Below are positions 52,589 to 62,951 of a stretch of 64,000 bases of DNA, one piece after another. Position numbers and translations under genes: made by a program. Under the pieces are notes generated by a model. It was not told the origin of the DNA and did no database searches. It saw only the letters and a program-made list of their open reading frames with translations. Source of the DNA: JAOSJT01 sp035362335. GTDB lineage: Bacteria > Bacteroidota > Ignavibacteria > SZUA-365. The stretch lies in NCBI GenBank assembly GCA_035362335.1, contig DAOSDL010000027.1:1-64000 (forward strand), read 5' to 3'. Position 1 is the first letter of the stretch; the number at the start of each line of letters is the position of its first letter.

Positions 52589-53974
52589 ATGTCCTCTTCC
52601 ATACCCGACCATCTCCGCGCGACGCTGCGTCTGGCCATACCGGTGTCCATCGGTCAGCTGGGGCATATCCTTCTGGGCGTCACCGACAGTCTGATGGTGG
52701 GCACACTCGGCGCGGTGCCTCTGGCGGGCGCCTCGCTGGGACACGGGGTGTTCGTGCTGCTACTGGTATTCGCCGCGGGCATGGCATCGGCCATCACACC
52801 GCTGACCGCCATCGCCGATGGTGAGGGCAAACCCGACGACGCACGCAACATCGTGCGGCAGGGCTTGTTGCAGAATGTGCTTACCGCCACGCTCATTCTG
52901 GCCGCCGCCTGGGGATTGGCCGAGTTGTTGCCGCTGCTGGGTCAACCGCCCGAAGTGGTTGCGCAGGCGGCTCCCTATCTGCGAGTGATGGGACTGAGTT
53001 TCATACCCATGCTGGTGTTCATGTCGGTGCGCAATTTCATCGAGGGACTCTCGTATACGAAACCCGCCATGGTCATCATTCTGCTGGCCAATCTGGTGAA
53101 TGTCGCGGGCAACTGGGTGTTCATTCACGGCCACTTCGGCATGCCCGCATTGGGACTGACCGGTGCTGGAATCTCCAGCGTGCTGGTGGAAATCTTCGCC
53201 GCCATTGCCTTGCTGCTGTACGTCTCCCGCGCCCGCGCCTTCGCCCGCTACCGTCCGCTCTTTCATCGCGGAGCGCTCGACCTGCCACTGCAACGACGAC
53301 TGTTCCGCCTCGGCCTGCCCAGCGGTACGCAGTGGCTGTTCGAATCCGGGTCGTTCACCTTCTGCGCGGTAATGATGGGCTGGCTCGGAACCACCGCTCT
53401 CGCGGCGCATCAAATCGCGTTGAATCTCGCGGCGGTGAGCTACATGGCCATTCTGGGGCTGTCCAACGCATCCATGATCCGTGTGGGCAACGCCCTCGGA
53501 CGCCGCGATGCCACCGACCTCAAGCGCGCGGGATTTTCGGCGCTGGCCATGGCTCTCACCGTGATGGCCCTGGCCGCCACCACCTTCGTGCTGCTGCGCT
53601 GGTACTTCCCCACACTGTTTGTGAGCGATCCGGCGGTTATCGAATTGGCCGCATCTCTGTTGGTGATCGCGGCGCTGTTCCAGCTCTCCGATGGTACGCA
53701 GGCCGTGGGCCTGGGCATATTGCGAGGCATGACCGACGTCACCGTGCCGATGATCGTCGCCATCGTCGCCTACTGGTTGATCGGTGTACCCGCGAGTTAC
53801 GTGTTCGCTTTCGTTCTCGGCTGGGGACCCGAGGGCGTGTGGCTGGGCTTTGTGGTTGGACTGACCGTGGCAGGGCTGTCCTTCATCTTCCGCTTCCGCA
53901 TGCAGTACCGCCGCCTGCGCGCGTTGTGGAAAACGGAACAAGGTTCGCAAGCGCTTGCGGACCCGGCCGTCTGA
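52589..53974 (+). CDS. MATE-family multidrug/Na+ exporter (NorM-like)
   Basis: 461 residues with about twelve membrane helices arranged as two similar halves. It opens with HLRATLRLAIPVSIGQLGHILLGVTDSLMVGTLGAVPLAGASLG, the typical MATE helix 1-2 region, and later has FIEGLSYTKPAMVIILLANLVNVAGNWVFIHG and the second-half counterpart LRLGLPSGTQWLFESGSFTF ... GWLGTTALAAHQIALNLAAVSYM. It exports organic cations or drugs in exchange for H+ or Na+. Several upstream promoter bases are immediately beside the insertion sequence, which could influence expression. It is followed 87 bases later by ettA on the same strand. Confidence 0.92.
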   Translation: MSSSIPDHLRATLRLAIPVSIGQLGHILLGVTDSLMVGTLGAVPLAGASLGHGVFVLLLVFAAGMASAITPLTAIADGEGKPDDARNIVRQGLLQNVLTATLILAAAWGLAELLPLLGQPPEVVAQAAPYLRVMGLSFIPMLVFMSVRNFIEGLSYTKPAMVIILLANLVNVAGNWVFIHGHFGMPALGLTGAGISSVLVEIFAAIALLLYVSRARAFARYRPLFHRGALDLPLQRRLFRLGLPSGTQWLFESGSFTFCAVMMGWLGTTALAAHQIALNLAAVSYMAILGLSNASMIRVGNALGRRDATDLKRAGFSALAMALTVMALAATTFVLLRWYFPTLFVSDPAVIELAASLLVIAALFQLSDGTQAVGLGILRGMTDVTVPMIVAIVAYWLIGVPASYVFAFVLGWGPEGVWLGFVVGLTVAGLSFIFRFRMQYRRLRALWKTEQGSQALADPAV

Positions 53975-54061
53975 CCTCCGGCGCTGGCGCACGGTCGCGC
54001 GAGTGGCAGTACAGTACCCGGACTTCGTATCTTTCAGTTTTTCCACCAACGCGGATTCCGC

Positions 54062-55735
<1,674 letters not shown>

Positions 55736-55756
55736 CGGCGCGGGAGCAATCTTCGC

Positions 55757-55806
55757 TGAAAAAAAACGGGGGGACGCGACATTGCGCGTCCCCCCGTTGC
55801 GTTTTC
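55757..55806. terminator. Strong bidirectional terminator
   Basis: A 14-bp perfect inverted repeat (AACGGGGGGACGCG at 55765-55778 and CGCGTCCCCCCGTT at 55785-55798) with a 6-base loop. An A8 run on the left gives a U-tract for the minus-strand RNA-binding protein gene; GCGTTTTC on the right serves ettA. Confidence 0.9.
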
Positions 55807-55819
55807 GCCGAAGCGGAGC

Positions 55820-56095
55820 TTAGAAGCGGCGACCGCCGCCGTGACCTTCGTCCGTGCGCGGACGGGCCTCGTTGATCACCAGCGCGCGGCCACGGATTTC
55901 CGTGCCGTTCAAGCCGTTGATAGCGGCCGTGGCTTCGGCCTTGACCGGCATTTCCACGAAGCCGAAGCCGCGGGACTGTCCGGTGAACTTGTCCTTGATA
56001 ATGTTGACGGTCTTGACTTGACCGAAAGATTCGAACGAACCGCGGACATCTTCCTCGGTTGCGGAGTGCGCCAGGTTACCGACGTACAAATTCAT
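55820..56095 (-). CDS. RRM-type RNA-binding protein
   Basis: About 91 residues, one RNA-recognition motif with a short Gly-rich tail. RNP2 is LYVGNL at residues 3-8 and RNP1 is RGFGFVEM near residues 43-50, carrying the RNA-stacking aromatics. The tail ends EGHGGGRRF. Such small single-RRM proteins are common in Bacteroidota and cyanobacteria, where several are cold-induced. The ATG follows AGGAG by 5 bases; the open frame further upstream has no support. It is convergent with ettA, with a terminator between them. Confidence 0.93.
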   Translation of the reverse strand: MNLYVGNLAHSATEEDVRGSFESFGQVKTVNIIKDKFTGQSRGFGFVEMPVKAEATAAINGLNGTEIRGRALVINEARPRTDEGHGGGRRF

Positions 56096-56471
56096 GAGAA
56101 CTCCTGTAAAAGGTGTGGGTACGTCGTGGCGCGAACAATGGAATCCAAAAGATGCCGACATAACACGTTCGTACATTTATACCGGCGGACCACCTGCCCG
56201 CCGTATCGTCATGTCCATGTCTGTCAGCCCGGAGAGGGGCGAATCGCGGAAGCATAGCGATAGAGTTTCAATATACAACAATTCCGGAGACGATGTTGGA
56301 AAATTTCAGGGGAAAATCCTCCCCCATGCATGGCCGCGTTTCATGGGAGGTCTGGGCATTTCGGAGAGAGGAAAAGGACTGAGGAGCGCGGTGTCTGGAG
56401 TTTCGTTTTGACGCGAAAAATCGGCATTTTTCCCTGCCCACCGGTATACGGCCACCACCGAAGATTTCCGC
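56096..56471. other. Divergent intergenic region between RRM gene and GH92 operon
   Basis: About 375 bases without a gene. It must contain promoters for both directions. A 7-bp hairpin (GAAAAAT, CGGC loop, ATTTTTC at 56415-56432) lies 40 bases before the GH92 start and may be regulatory. No other clear structure was seen. Confidence 0.4.
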
Positions 56472-59400
56472 ATGATTCATCGATTTCGCTTGCTTCTCCC
56501 GCTGTTGCTGCCCTGCCTGCCCATGCTTGTGGCGGCGCAGGGCTCACCATCTTCCTTCGTCAATCCCTTCGTAGGCACCGCCGCGCACGGACACACCTAT
56601 CCCGGTGCCGTGCTGCCTTTCGGCATGGTGCAACTCAGTCCCGACGCCGGCAAAAGCGGCTGGGACTGGTGTTCGGGCTACCACTACTCCGACACCGCAC
56701 TCATCGGCTTCAGCCATACGCATTTGAGCGGCACGGGCTGCGCCGATCTGGGGGACATTCTCTTCATGCCCACCACATCCTGGCGCAGCGTGGACAGGCG
56801 CTACCGGTCACCGTTCTCGCACGAGCGCGAAATCGCCGAGCCGGGATACTACCGTGTGCATTTGCTCGATCACGACATTCAGGTGGAACTCACCACCACG
56901 CGTCGCTGCGGCATGCACCGGTACACCTTTGCCGGCAGCGATTCGGCGCGCGTGATTGTGGATCTCGGGTACGGCCAGGACGACAAGCCCGTGGACACGG
57001 GTCTGCGCATGAGCGACGATCGCACCATGACGGGCTATCGCGTCTCGAGTGGTTGGGCCGCCGTGCAGCGGGTGTTCTTCGCTGTGCGCTTTTCGCGGCC
57101 CGTGTTCGGCATGCTCGACGGCATCAGCGGAGCGCGCGTGCGCTCGTCGGAGGGATTGCGCGGCAAGGCGGCCCTGGCAGTGCTGGCCTTCGGTAGACTC
57201 GATGCGGGTACACCGCTCATCGCCCGCGTTGGTATCTCCGCCGTGAGCGAGGAAAACGCTCTCGCCAATCTCGATGCGGAAATGCCCGACGAGGATTTCG
57301 ATCTCGCGCGCTCGCGTGCCCGCACGCAATGGGACGACGCTCTGCGCGTCACCGACGCGCATGCACGCGACCAGACCACCGTCCGCACCTTTTCCACCGC
57401 TCTGTACCACTGCATGCTGGCACCCTCGCTGTACATGGATGTGGACGGGCGCTATCGCGGTGGCGACGACAGTGTACACACGGCGGAGGGTTTCGAACAC
57501 AGCACCGTCTTCTCGCTCTGGGACACCTATCGCGCGCTGCATCCCCTGTTCACCATTCTCGATCCCGCCCGTGTGTCCGATTGGACGCGCTCTTTGATGG
57601 CATTCCACCGCGAGAGCGGATTGCTGCCCGTGTGGACACTGCACGCGAATGAAACGAATTGCATGATCGGCTATCACTCGGTGCCCGTTCTGGTGGATGC
57701 CATTCTCAAAGGTATTGCCGGTGTGGACGAACGGGAGGCGCTTGAGGCAATGAAGCGCAGCGCAGAGCAGCCTCGCGGTGGATTGGCGTATTACAGTATG
57801 GCGCGTCCCATTCCGCTGGATTCGCTGCTTGCCCGCAACATTCCCCCACCATCGCTCACCAGTCTGCCATGGAACACCATCGGCACCGCATGCAGCGGTT
57901 ACGCTTCGACCATCGCGGGCAGTACGCTTGGCTACCATTCTTCGCACCCCGAGGCGCACGACGCATTGCTGACACGTGCCACCGACACGCCTATGCCCAT
58001 CGAGTGGGAAAGCGCGCCGGTGCCGGAAAGCGTGGGGCGTGGTGGCGTCGCACTCTGCTGGCTGGCGGGCATGGCCACGAATAAAGGCGCGCATCTGTTC
58101 ACCCTGTCGGTGAACGACACACCACTCCTGCGCTTCCGCACGCCGTCTTCGCCCGACAGCGCGGCCTTCGTGCTGCGCGAGGGCTCGGCGGTGCTGCATT
58201 TCGCGGCGGACATGGTGGATCAATTCGGTGATCTGTTCGGCACCATGACGCTCTTGCTGCCCCGGGACATGTTCACTCCGGGCAGGTCACTGCGCATTCG
58301 CATCGAAGGAGAACGCGCGGGCAGTCAGGATTGGGTGATGACGTTCACCAGACCCTTTGGCGATTGGCGCCGCGCATCGATGGATGTCGGTCACGCGGAA
58401 AGTGCGCATGGCAAGGTGCAGGCGGCACGCATCGGCATGGAACACATCGGCTTGCCGCAGCAACTCACTTTTGTCGGCGATGCGGGCGAGCCCGTTCACA
58501 CCACCGTGTACCCGGGCTATCGCAGCGTGAGTGTGCCCATGCGCGAGGCCACAAGCGAAGAAACGCGCGGTATCGTGATCGAAAACCGATTCGGTAAAAG
58601 GCTCGACAGCCTATCCGTGACTCTGCGTCCGGCCGCCGCTCCACGTTACATTCCCGCGGATAAGGAAAACGAATCCGTGTCCAAAACACTGGAGTACGCG
58701 TACGACGATTGGTGCATCGCACAACTCGCCCGCGCGCTTGGCGCGCAAGACGACGCGGCCCGCTTCCTCGATCGGTCCACCTACTACACCTCGCTGTTCG
58801 ATACCGATCTTGGCTTCATGCGAGGAAGAAATCTCGACGGCAGTTGGCGCAGTCCCTTCAATCCCCGCTTTTCCACACTCAAACAGCACGAATACACCGA
58901 AGGCAACGCGTGGCAATACACCTGGTACGTGCCCCACGATGTGGACGGGCTGCTGCGTCTGATGGGCGGACCCGAGGCCTTCGCGCGCAAGTTGGATTCG
59001 CTGTTCGAGCAAAGCTCCGATCTGGAAGGCACTGGCGCCACGGGCGACGTCACCGGCCTCATCGGCCTGTACGCCCATGGCAATGAGCCCAGCCACCACA
59101 TCGCCTATCTGTACAATTACGCCGGTCAGCCCTGGAAAACGCAGAAACTTGTCCGCCGCATCATGCGCGAGATGTACAGCGACAAGCCCGACGGCCTGAT
59201 CGGCAATGAAGACTGCGGGCAAATGTCCGCCTGGTATGTATTCAGCGCGATGGGATTCTACCCTGTGAATCCCTGCGGCGGAAGCTACGACATCGGCAGT
59301 CCCGCGCTGGACCGCCTCGTGATCAACCTCGGCGAGGGGAAGCAGTTCATCATGCATGCGGAAAACAACAGCGAAGAGAACGTGTACATTCAAAGCGCCA

Positions 59401-59519
59401 CGCTCAATGGCCAGCCGCTCGCACGTCCGGTGATCTCGCATGCGGATATCATGCGCGGTGGTACACTGCATTTCGTGATGGGTCCACGTCCCTCCACGCT
59501 CTGGAAGGAGCAGCGATGA
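56472..59519 (+). CDS. GH92 family alpha-mannosidase
   Basis: 1015 residues with a signal peptide (LLLPLLLPCLPMLVAAQ). The N-terminal beta domain begins VNPFVGTAAHGHTYPGAVLPFGMVQLSPD, the standard GH92 opening (Ca2+-dependent exo-alpha-mannosidases acting mainly on alpha-1,2 and other linkages of N-glycans). An inserted ~250-residue segment around residues 500-720 includes a NPCBM/jelly-roll-like part. The (alpha/alpha)6 region carries LPVWTLHANETNCMIGYHSVPVLVDAILKG, HEYTEGNAWQYTWYVPHDVDGL, GNEPSHHIAYLYNYAGQPWKTQ and IGNEDCGQMSAWYVFSAMGFYPVNP, which contain the acidic catalytic and calcium residues. It is first in a four-gene glycan operon and overlaps the next gene by ATGA. Confidence 0.92.
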   Translation: MIHRFRLLLPLLLPCLPMLVAAQGSPSSFVNPFVGTAAHGHTYPGAVLPFGMVQLSPDAGKSGWDWCSGYHYSDTALIGFSHTHLSGTGCADLGDILFMPTTSWRSVDRRYRSPFSHEREIAEPGYYRVHLLDHDIQVELTTTRRCGMHRYTFAGSDSARVIVDLGYGQDDKPVDTGLRMSDDRTMTGYRVSSGWAAVQRVFFAVRFSRPVFGMLDGISGARVRSSEGLRGKAALAVLAFGRLDAGTPLIARVGISAVSEENALANLDAEMPDEDFDLARSRARTQWDDALRVTDAHARDQTTVRTFSTALYHCMLAPSLYMDVDGRYRGGDDSVHTAEGFEHSTVFSLWDTYRALHPLFTILDPARVSDWTRSLMAFHRESGLLPVWTLHANETNCMIGYHSVPVLVDAILKGIAGVDEREALEAMKRSAEQPRGGLAYYSMARPIPLDSLLARNIPPPSLTSLPWNTIGTACSGYASTIAGSTLGYHSSHPEAHDALLTRATDTPMPIEWESAPVPESVGRGGVALCWLAGMATNKGAHLFTLSVNDTPLLRFRTPSSPDSAAFVLREGSAVLHFAADMVDQFGDLFGTMTLLLPRDMFTPGRSLRIRIEGERAGSQDWVMTFTRPFGDWRRASMDVGHAESAHGKVQAARIGMEHIGLPQQLTFVGDAGEPVHTTVYPGYRSVSVPMREATSEETRGIVIENRFGKRLDSLSVTLRPAAAPRYIPADKENESVSKTLEYAYDDWCIAQLARALGAQDDAARFLDRSTYYTSLFDTDLGFMRGRNLDGSWRSPFNPRFSTLKQHEYTEGNAWQYTWYVPHDVDGLLRLMGGPEAFARKLDSLFEQSSDLEGTGATGDVTGLIGLYAHGNEPSHHIAYLYNYAGQPWKTQKLVRRIMREMYSDKPDGLIGNEDCGQMSAWYVFSAMGFYPVNPCGGSYDIGSPALDRLVINLGEGKQFIMHAENNSEENVYIQSATLNGQPLARPVISHADIMRGGTLHFVMGPRPSTLWKEQR

Positions 59520-60640
59520 TACAGGAGTTGCGCTTCCGTTTTCTCCTCCTCACTGTCCTGCTGCTGCAAGCGTCCACGACGGCGACAGCGCAGAATCGTT
59601 GCGGTGTGGAGGATGAGTATTTCCGCATTCAACCGCGCGGTTATCTCAGTATGCGCGCCGACACTCCCATCACCATCGATGGGCTCGCCGATGACGAGGC
59701 CTGGAGTGCGGCGCCATGGTCTGAGGACTTCGTGGACATCGAGGGCGAGCGCTGTGCGGAGCCGCGTTTTCGTACACGGGTGAAAATGCTGTGGGATGAG
59801 GAGTTTTTCTACTTTTTTGCCGAAATGGAAGAACCGCATGTGTGGGGCACACTCACCGAGCGCGACGCGGTGATTTTTCACGACAATGATTTTGAAATCT
59901 TCCTCGATCCCGATCGGGACAATCACGAGTACTACGAGTTCGAGATGAACGCGCTCAACACGGTGTGGGATCTCTATTTGCCCAAACCCTACCGCGATGG
60001 CGGCCCGGCCGACAACAGTTGGGACATCGCGGGTTTGCGCAGCGCCGTGCACATTCGTGGCACGCTCAACGATGCACGCGACGAGGATCTGGGATGGACC
60101 GCCGAAATCGCCATCCCCTGGCGCGCGTTCACACGCAGCGTGGTACATCCACCGCATGAAGGCGCCGTCTGGGCGGTGAATTTTTCGCGCGTGGAATGGC
60201 GCCATCGCCTGCGCGATGGCCGCTACGAAAAAATCCCCGACACAAAGGAGGACAACTGGGTATGGTCGCCGCAAGGCGTGGTGGACATGCACCGCCCGGA
60301 AAAGTGGGGATTGGTCCAATTCGTCAGCGATATCGATGACAACACGCCATTGCCGCAAGACCGCGAACACGACGCGATCATGGCCCTGAACCGCATTTAC
60401 TGGACGCAGAAGGCGTTTTACAAGGAACATGGGCGCTGGGCAGCGCAGCTGACGGAATTGGCCATCGATCCCGCCTCGCTGCGGATTGATGGACATCTGC
60501 CCGTGCTGCGTCTCGATGGCGCGGGGTATAGGGCGGCGTGTTCGCTGCCTCGGCATAGCACGGATGCCCCCGGGACGACGACCATCGGCATCGACCATGA
60601 ATCGCGTGTGCACCGCACCTATAACGCGGATAAGGAGTGA
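59516..60640 (+). CDS. Secreted CBM9-like carbohydrate-binding protein
   Basis: 374 residues with a signal peptide (FLLLTVLLLQASTTATAQ). Residues ~45-230 form a CBM9-like beta sandwich: ITIDGLADDEAWSAAPWSEDFVDIEG, TRVKMLWDEEFFYFFAEMEEPHVWG, HDNDFEIFLDPDRDNHEYYEFEMNALNTVWDLY and LGWTAEIAIPWRAF. Proteins like this often occur as single-domain neighbours of hydrolases in FCB genomes and probably bind sugar ends. The remaining ~130 residues (ALNRIYWTQKAFYKEHGRWAAQLTELAI) resemble a pilin-like or small helical tail. It is coupled by overlap to both GH92 and GH20 genes. Confidence 0.8.
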   Translation: MIQELRFRFLLLTVLLLQASTTATAQNRCGVEDEYFRIQPRGYLSMRADTPITIDGLADDEAWSAAPWSEDFVDIEGERCAEPRFRTRVKMLWDEEFFYFFAEMEEPHVWGTLTERDAVIFHDNDFEIFLDPDRDNHEYYEFEMNALNTVWDLYLPKPYRDGGPADNSWDIAGLRSAVHIRGTLNDARDEDLGWTAEIAIPWRAFTRSVVHPPHEGAVWAVNFSRVEWRHRLRDGRYEKIPDTKEDNWVWSPQGVVDMHRPEKWGLVQFVSDIDDNTPLPQDREHDAIMALNRIYWTQKAFYKEHGRWAAQLTELAIDPASLRIDGHLPVLRLDGAGYRAACSLPRHSTDAPGTTTIGIDHESRVHRTYNADKE

Positions 60641-60645
60641 TGTGC

Positions 60646-62928
60646 ATGCGAAGCACCTGCTTCTCACGGCTTCTTCTCCCGACGCTGCTTGTGCTCGCGG
60701 CCTCACGCCTGTTCGCGCAGTATCAGCCAGACGTGGTCGAGCCCGCCATCATTCCGCGCCCGGCGCGTGTGGTGATGCAACCCGGTTCGTACACGATAAC
60801 AGCGGATACGCGTATCCTCATCGACACCGCCTTCGGTGGCGCCGAGGCCACCGCCCGCTATCTTGCGGAGATGATCGGGGGCGTGTCCTCGTTCACGCCT
60901 CGCATCGAGACGGGCACCGGGGAGCGCGCTGCGCACAACAGCATCACCCTGCGGCTGCTCGCGCCCACTACCGAGAGTTCGCCCGAGTCCTACACCCTGC
61001 GGGTGTTTCCCGGCGGCGTGCTCATCGGCGCCACAAACGAGCAGGGTCTGTTTCACGGCGTGCAGACGTTGCGGCAATTGCTGCCCGCGCGCTTCGAATC
61101 GTCCGCCTGGCGCGACACCACACGCGCGTGGACGCTGCCGAACTGCCTGATCATGGACCGTCCGCGTTTCGCTTGGCGCGGACTGCTGCTGGATTGCTGC
61201 CGGCATTTCATGGACGTGGATTTCATCAAGCACACTATCGACATGCTGGCGCTGCTGAAAATGAATCGCCTGCACTGGCACCTGACCGAGGACCAGGGCT
61301 GGCGCATCGAAATCCGCGCCTTTCCCGAATTGACGCGTGTGGGCGCCTGGCGACGCAACAAGGACGGCAGCACGTACGGCGGCTTCTATACACAGCAGCA
61401 GATACGCGAAATTGTGCGCTACGCTTCCGAGCGGCACGTCACCGTTGTACCCGAGATCGAGATGCCGGGACACGCACTGGCCGCGCTGGCCGCGTATCCG
61501 CACCTGTCCTGCACGGGTGGACCCTTCGACGTGGCCAATGATTGGGGCGTGTTCAAAGATATTTTCTGCGCGGGCAAGGACGACACGTTTCGATTTCTCG
61601 AAACCGTGCTCGATGAAGTGATGGAGTTGTTTCCCTCCGAGTACGTGCATATCGGTGGCGACGAAGCGCCGAAGTTCCGCTGGGAGCACTGCGAGGCCTG
61701 TCAGCGGCGCATGCGTGAGGAAGGTCTTGCCGACGAACATGCGCTGCAATCCTGGTTCATCGCACGCATTGAACGGTATCTTCGCGCGCATGGGAGAAAG
61801 CTGATCGGCTGGGATGAAATTCTCGAGGGTGGACTCGCGCCGAATGCGACGGTGCAATCCTGGCGCGGCATGGATGGAGCCCGCGCGGCGGCCAAAAGCG
61901 GACACGACGCCATCGTCTCCCCCACCAGCCACGCCTATTTCGACTACGATGTCTCCAACATTGATCTGCGCAAGGTCTATGGCTTCGAAGCGATTCCGGA
62001 AGGTCTCACACCGGATGAAGCGCGTCATATACTCGGAGGCGAGTGCAACATGTGGACGGAGCACGCGCCGCAGGCCATTGTGGAATCGAAAATCTATCCG
62101 CGCATTCTCGCCATGAGCGAAGTGCTGTGGAGTCCTACCGAACGGCGCGACTGGGACAGTTTTCACGCCCGCGTGCGCCGCTACTACGAACGTTTGGATT
62201 CGCTCGGCGTGGACTACGGCTATGAGGCGCCTCCGGTGCTGTTCGAATCCCGGCACAGCGACAGCAGTCTGACTATCGCACTGAGCAGCGGACAGGCGGG
62301 TCTGCAACTTCTCTACGCCCTCGGTCAGGAAGTGGGCGATGGTACGCCTTATCGCACGGCATTGCAGCTACACGACAGCGGTACGGTGGCCGTGGTGGCG
62401 ATGGCGCCAGGCGGCAAGCGCAGCACCACCTACCGCTTGCGTTACGACCGTCATGCAGCGTTTCGCGCCACGGTCACGCTCGGTGCGCCGCCGCACGCAT
62501 CGTACACCGCCGGAGGTGCGCAGGCACTCACCGACGGACTGCGCGCTTCGACCGCGTTTCGCGACGGTCGCTGGCAGGGCCATGAGGAAGGCGATCTCGA
62601 CGTGCTGCTCGATTTCGGACGCGCCCTTCCTTTGCACGAACTGCGAGCCGGTTTCCTGCACTATCAGCAGGCGTGGATTTTCCTTCCCCGCGAGTGCCGC
62701 TGGTCCTGGTCGATGGACGGGACGACGTTCCATTCTCTGGGCAAGAGCAGCTTCGACACCGACGTTCGCGCCGAGGAGGCGATGATACGCGAGGCCAAGA
62801 TCGATGGCGGCGGCGTGCACGCGCGCTACCTTCGGCTGGAGGCGACAAGCATGGGTCGTTGCCCCGCCTGGCACGCGGGCGCGGGTGGCAAGGCCTGGAT
62901 TTTCATTGACGAGATCATCGTGCGCTGA
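60646..62928 (+). CDS. GH20 beta-N-acetylhexosaminidase
   Basis: About 760 residues. A signal peptide (LLLPTLLVLAASRLFAQ) is followed by a GH20 N-terminal domain (IIPRPARVVMQPGSYTITADTRI ... ITLRLL). The catalytic TIM barrel contains RGLLLDCCRHFMDVDFIKHTIDMLALLKMNRLHWHLTEDQGWRIEI, VVPEIEMPGHALAALAAYPHLSC and YVHIGGDEAPKFRW, whose Asp-Glu pair is the substrate-assisted catalytic dyad. LIGWDEILEGGLAPNATVQSWRG follows. The C-terminal ~150 residues are a discoidin (F5/8C)-like domain. It removes terminal GlcNAc or GalNAc. AGGAG lies 8 bases before this ATG; ATG at 60640 is an alternative. It overlaps or abuts the CBM9-like gene. Confidence 0.92.
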   Translation: MRSTCFSRLLLPTLLVLAASRLFAQYQPDVVEPAIIPRPARVVMQPGSYTITADTRILIDTAFGGAEATARYLAEMIGGVSSFTPRIETGTGERAAHNSITLRLLAPTTESSPESYTLRVFPGGVLIGATNEQGLFHGVQTLRQLLPARFESSAWRDTTRAWTLPNCLIMDRPRFAWRGLLLDCCRHFMDVDFIKHTIDMLALLKMNRLHWHLTEDQGWRIEIRAFPELTRVGAWRRNKDGSTYGGFYTQQQIREIVRYASERHVTVVPEIEMPGHALAALAAYPHLSCTGGPFDVANDWGVFKDIFCAGKDDTFRFLETVLDEVMELFPSEYVHIGGDEAPKFRWEHCEACQRRMREEGLADEHALQSWFIARIERYLRAHGRKLIGWDEILEGGLAPNATVQSWRGMDGARAAAKSGHDAIVSPTSHAYFDYDVSNIDLRKVYGFEAIPEGLTPDEARHILGGECNMWTEHAPQAIVESKIYPRILAMSEVLWSPTERRDWDSFHARVRRYYERLDSLGVDYGYEAPPVLFESRHSDSSLTIALSSGQAGLQLLYALGQEVGDGTPYRTALQLHDSGTVAVVAMAPGGKRSTTYRLRYDRHAAFRATVTLGAPPHASYTAGGAQALTDGLRASTAFRDGRWQGHEEGDLDVLLDFGRALPLHELRAGFLHYQQAWIFLPRECRWSWSMDGTTFHSLGKSSFDTDVRAEEAMIREAKIDGGGVHARYLRLEATSMGRCPAWHAGAGGKAWIFIDEIIVR

Positions 62929-62951
62929 GCGCACACAACAGCGGACACAGC

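Noticed and set aside
60703..62307. 534-codon minus-strand open frame opposite the GH20 gene
   Set aside because: GH20 catalytic motifs are on the plus strand; the antisense translation has no family signature.
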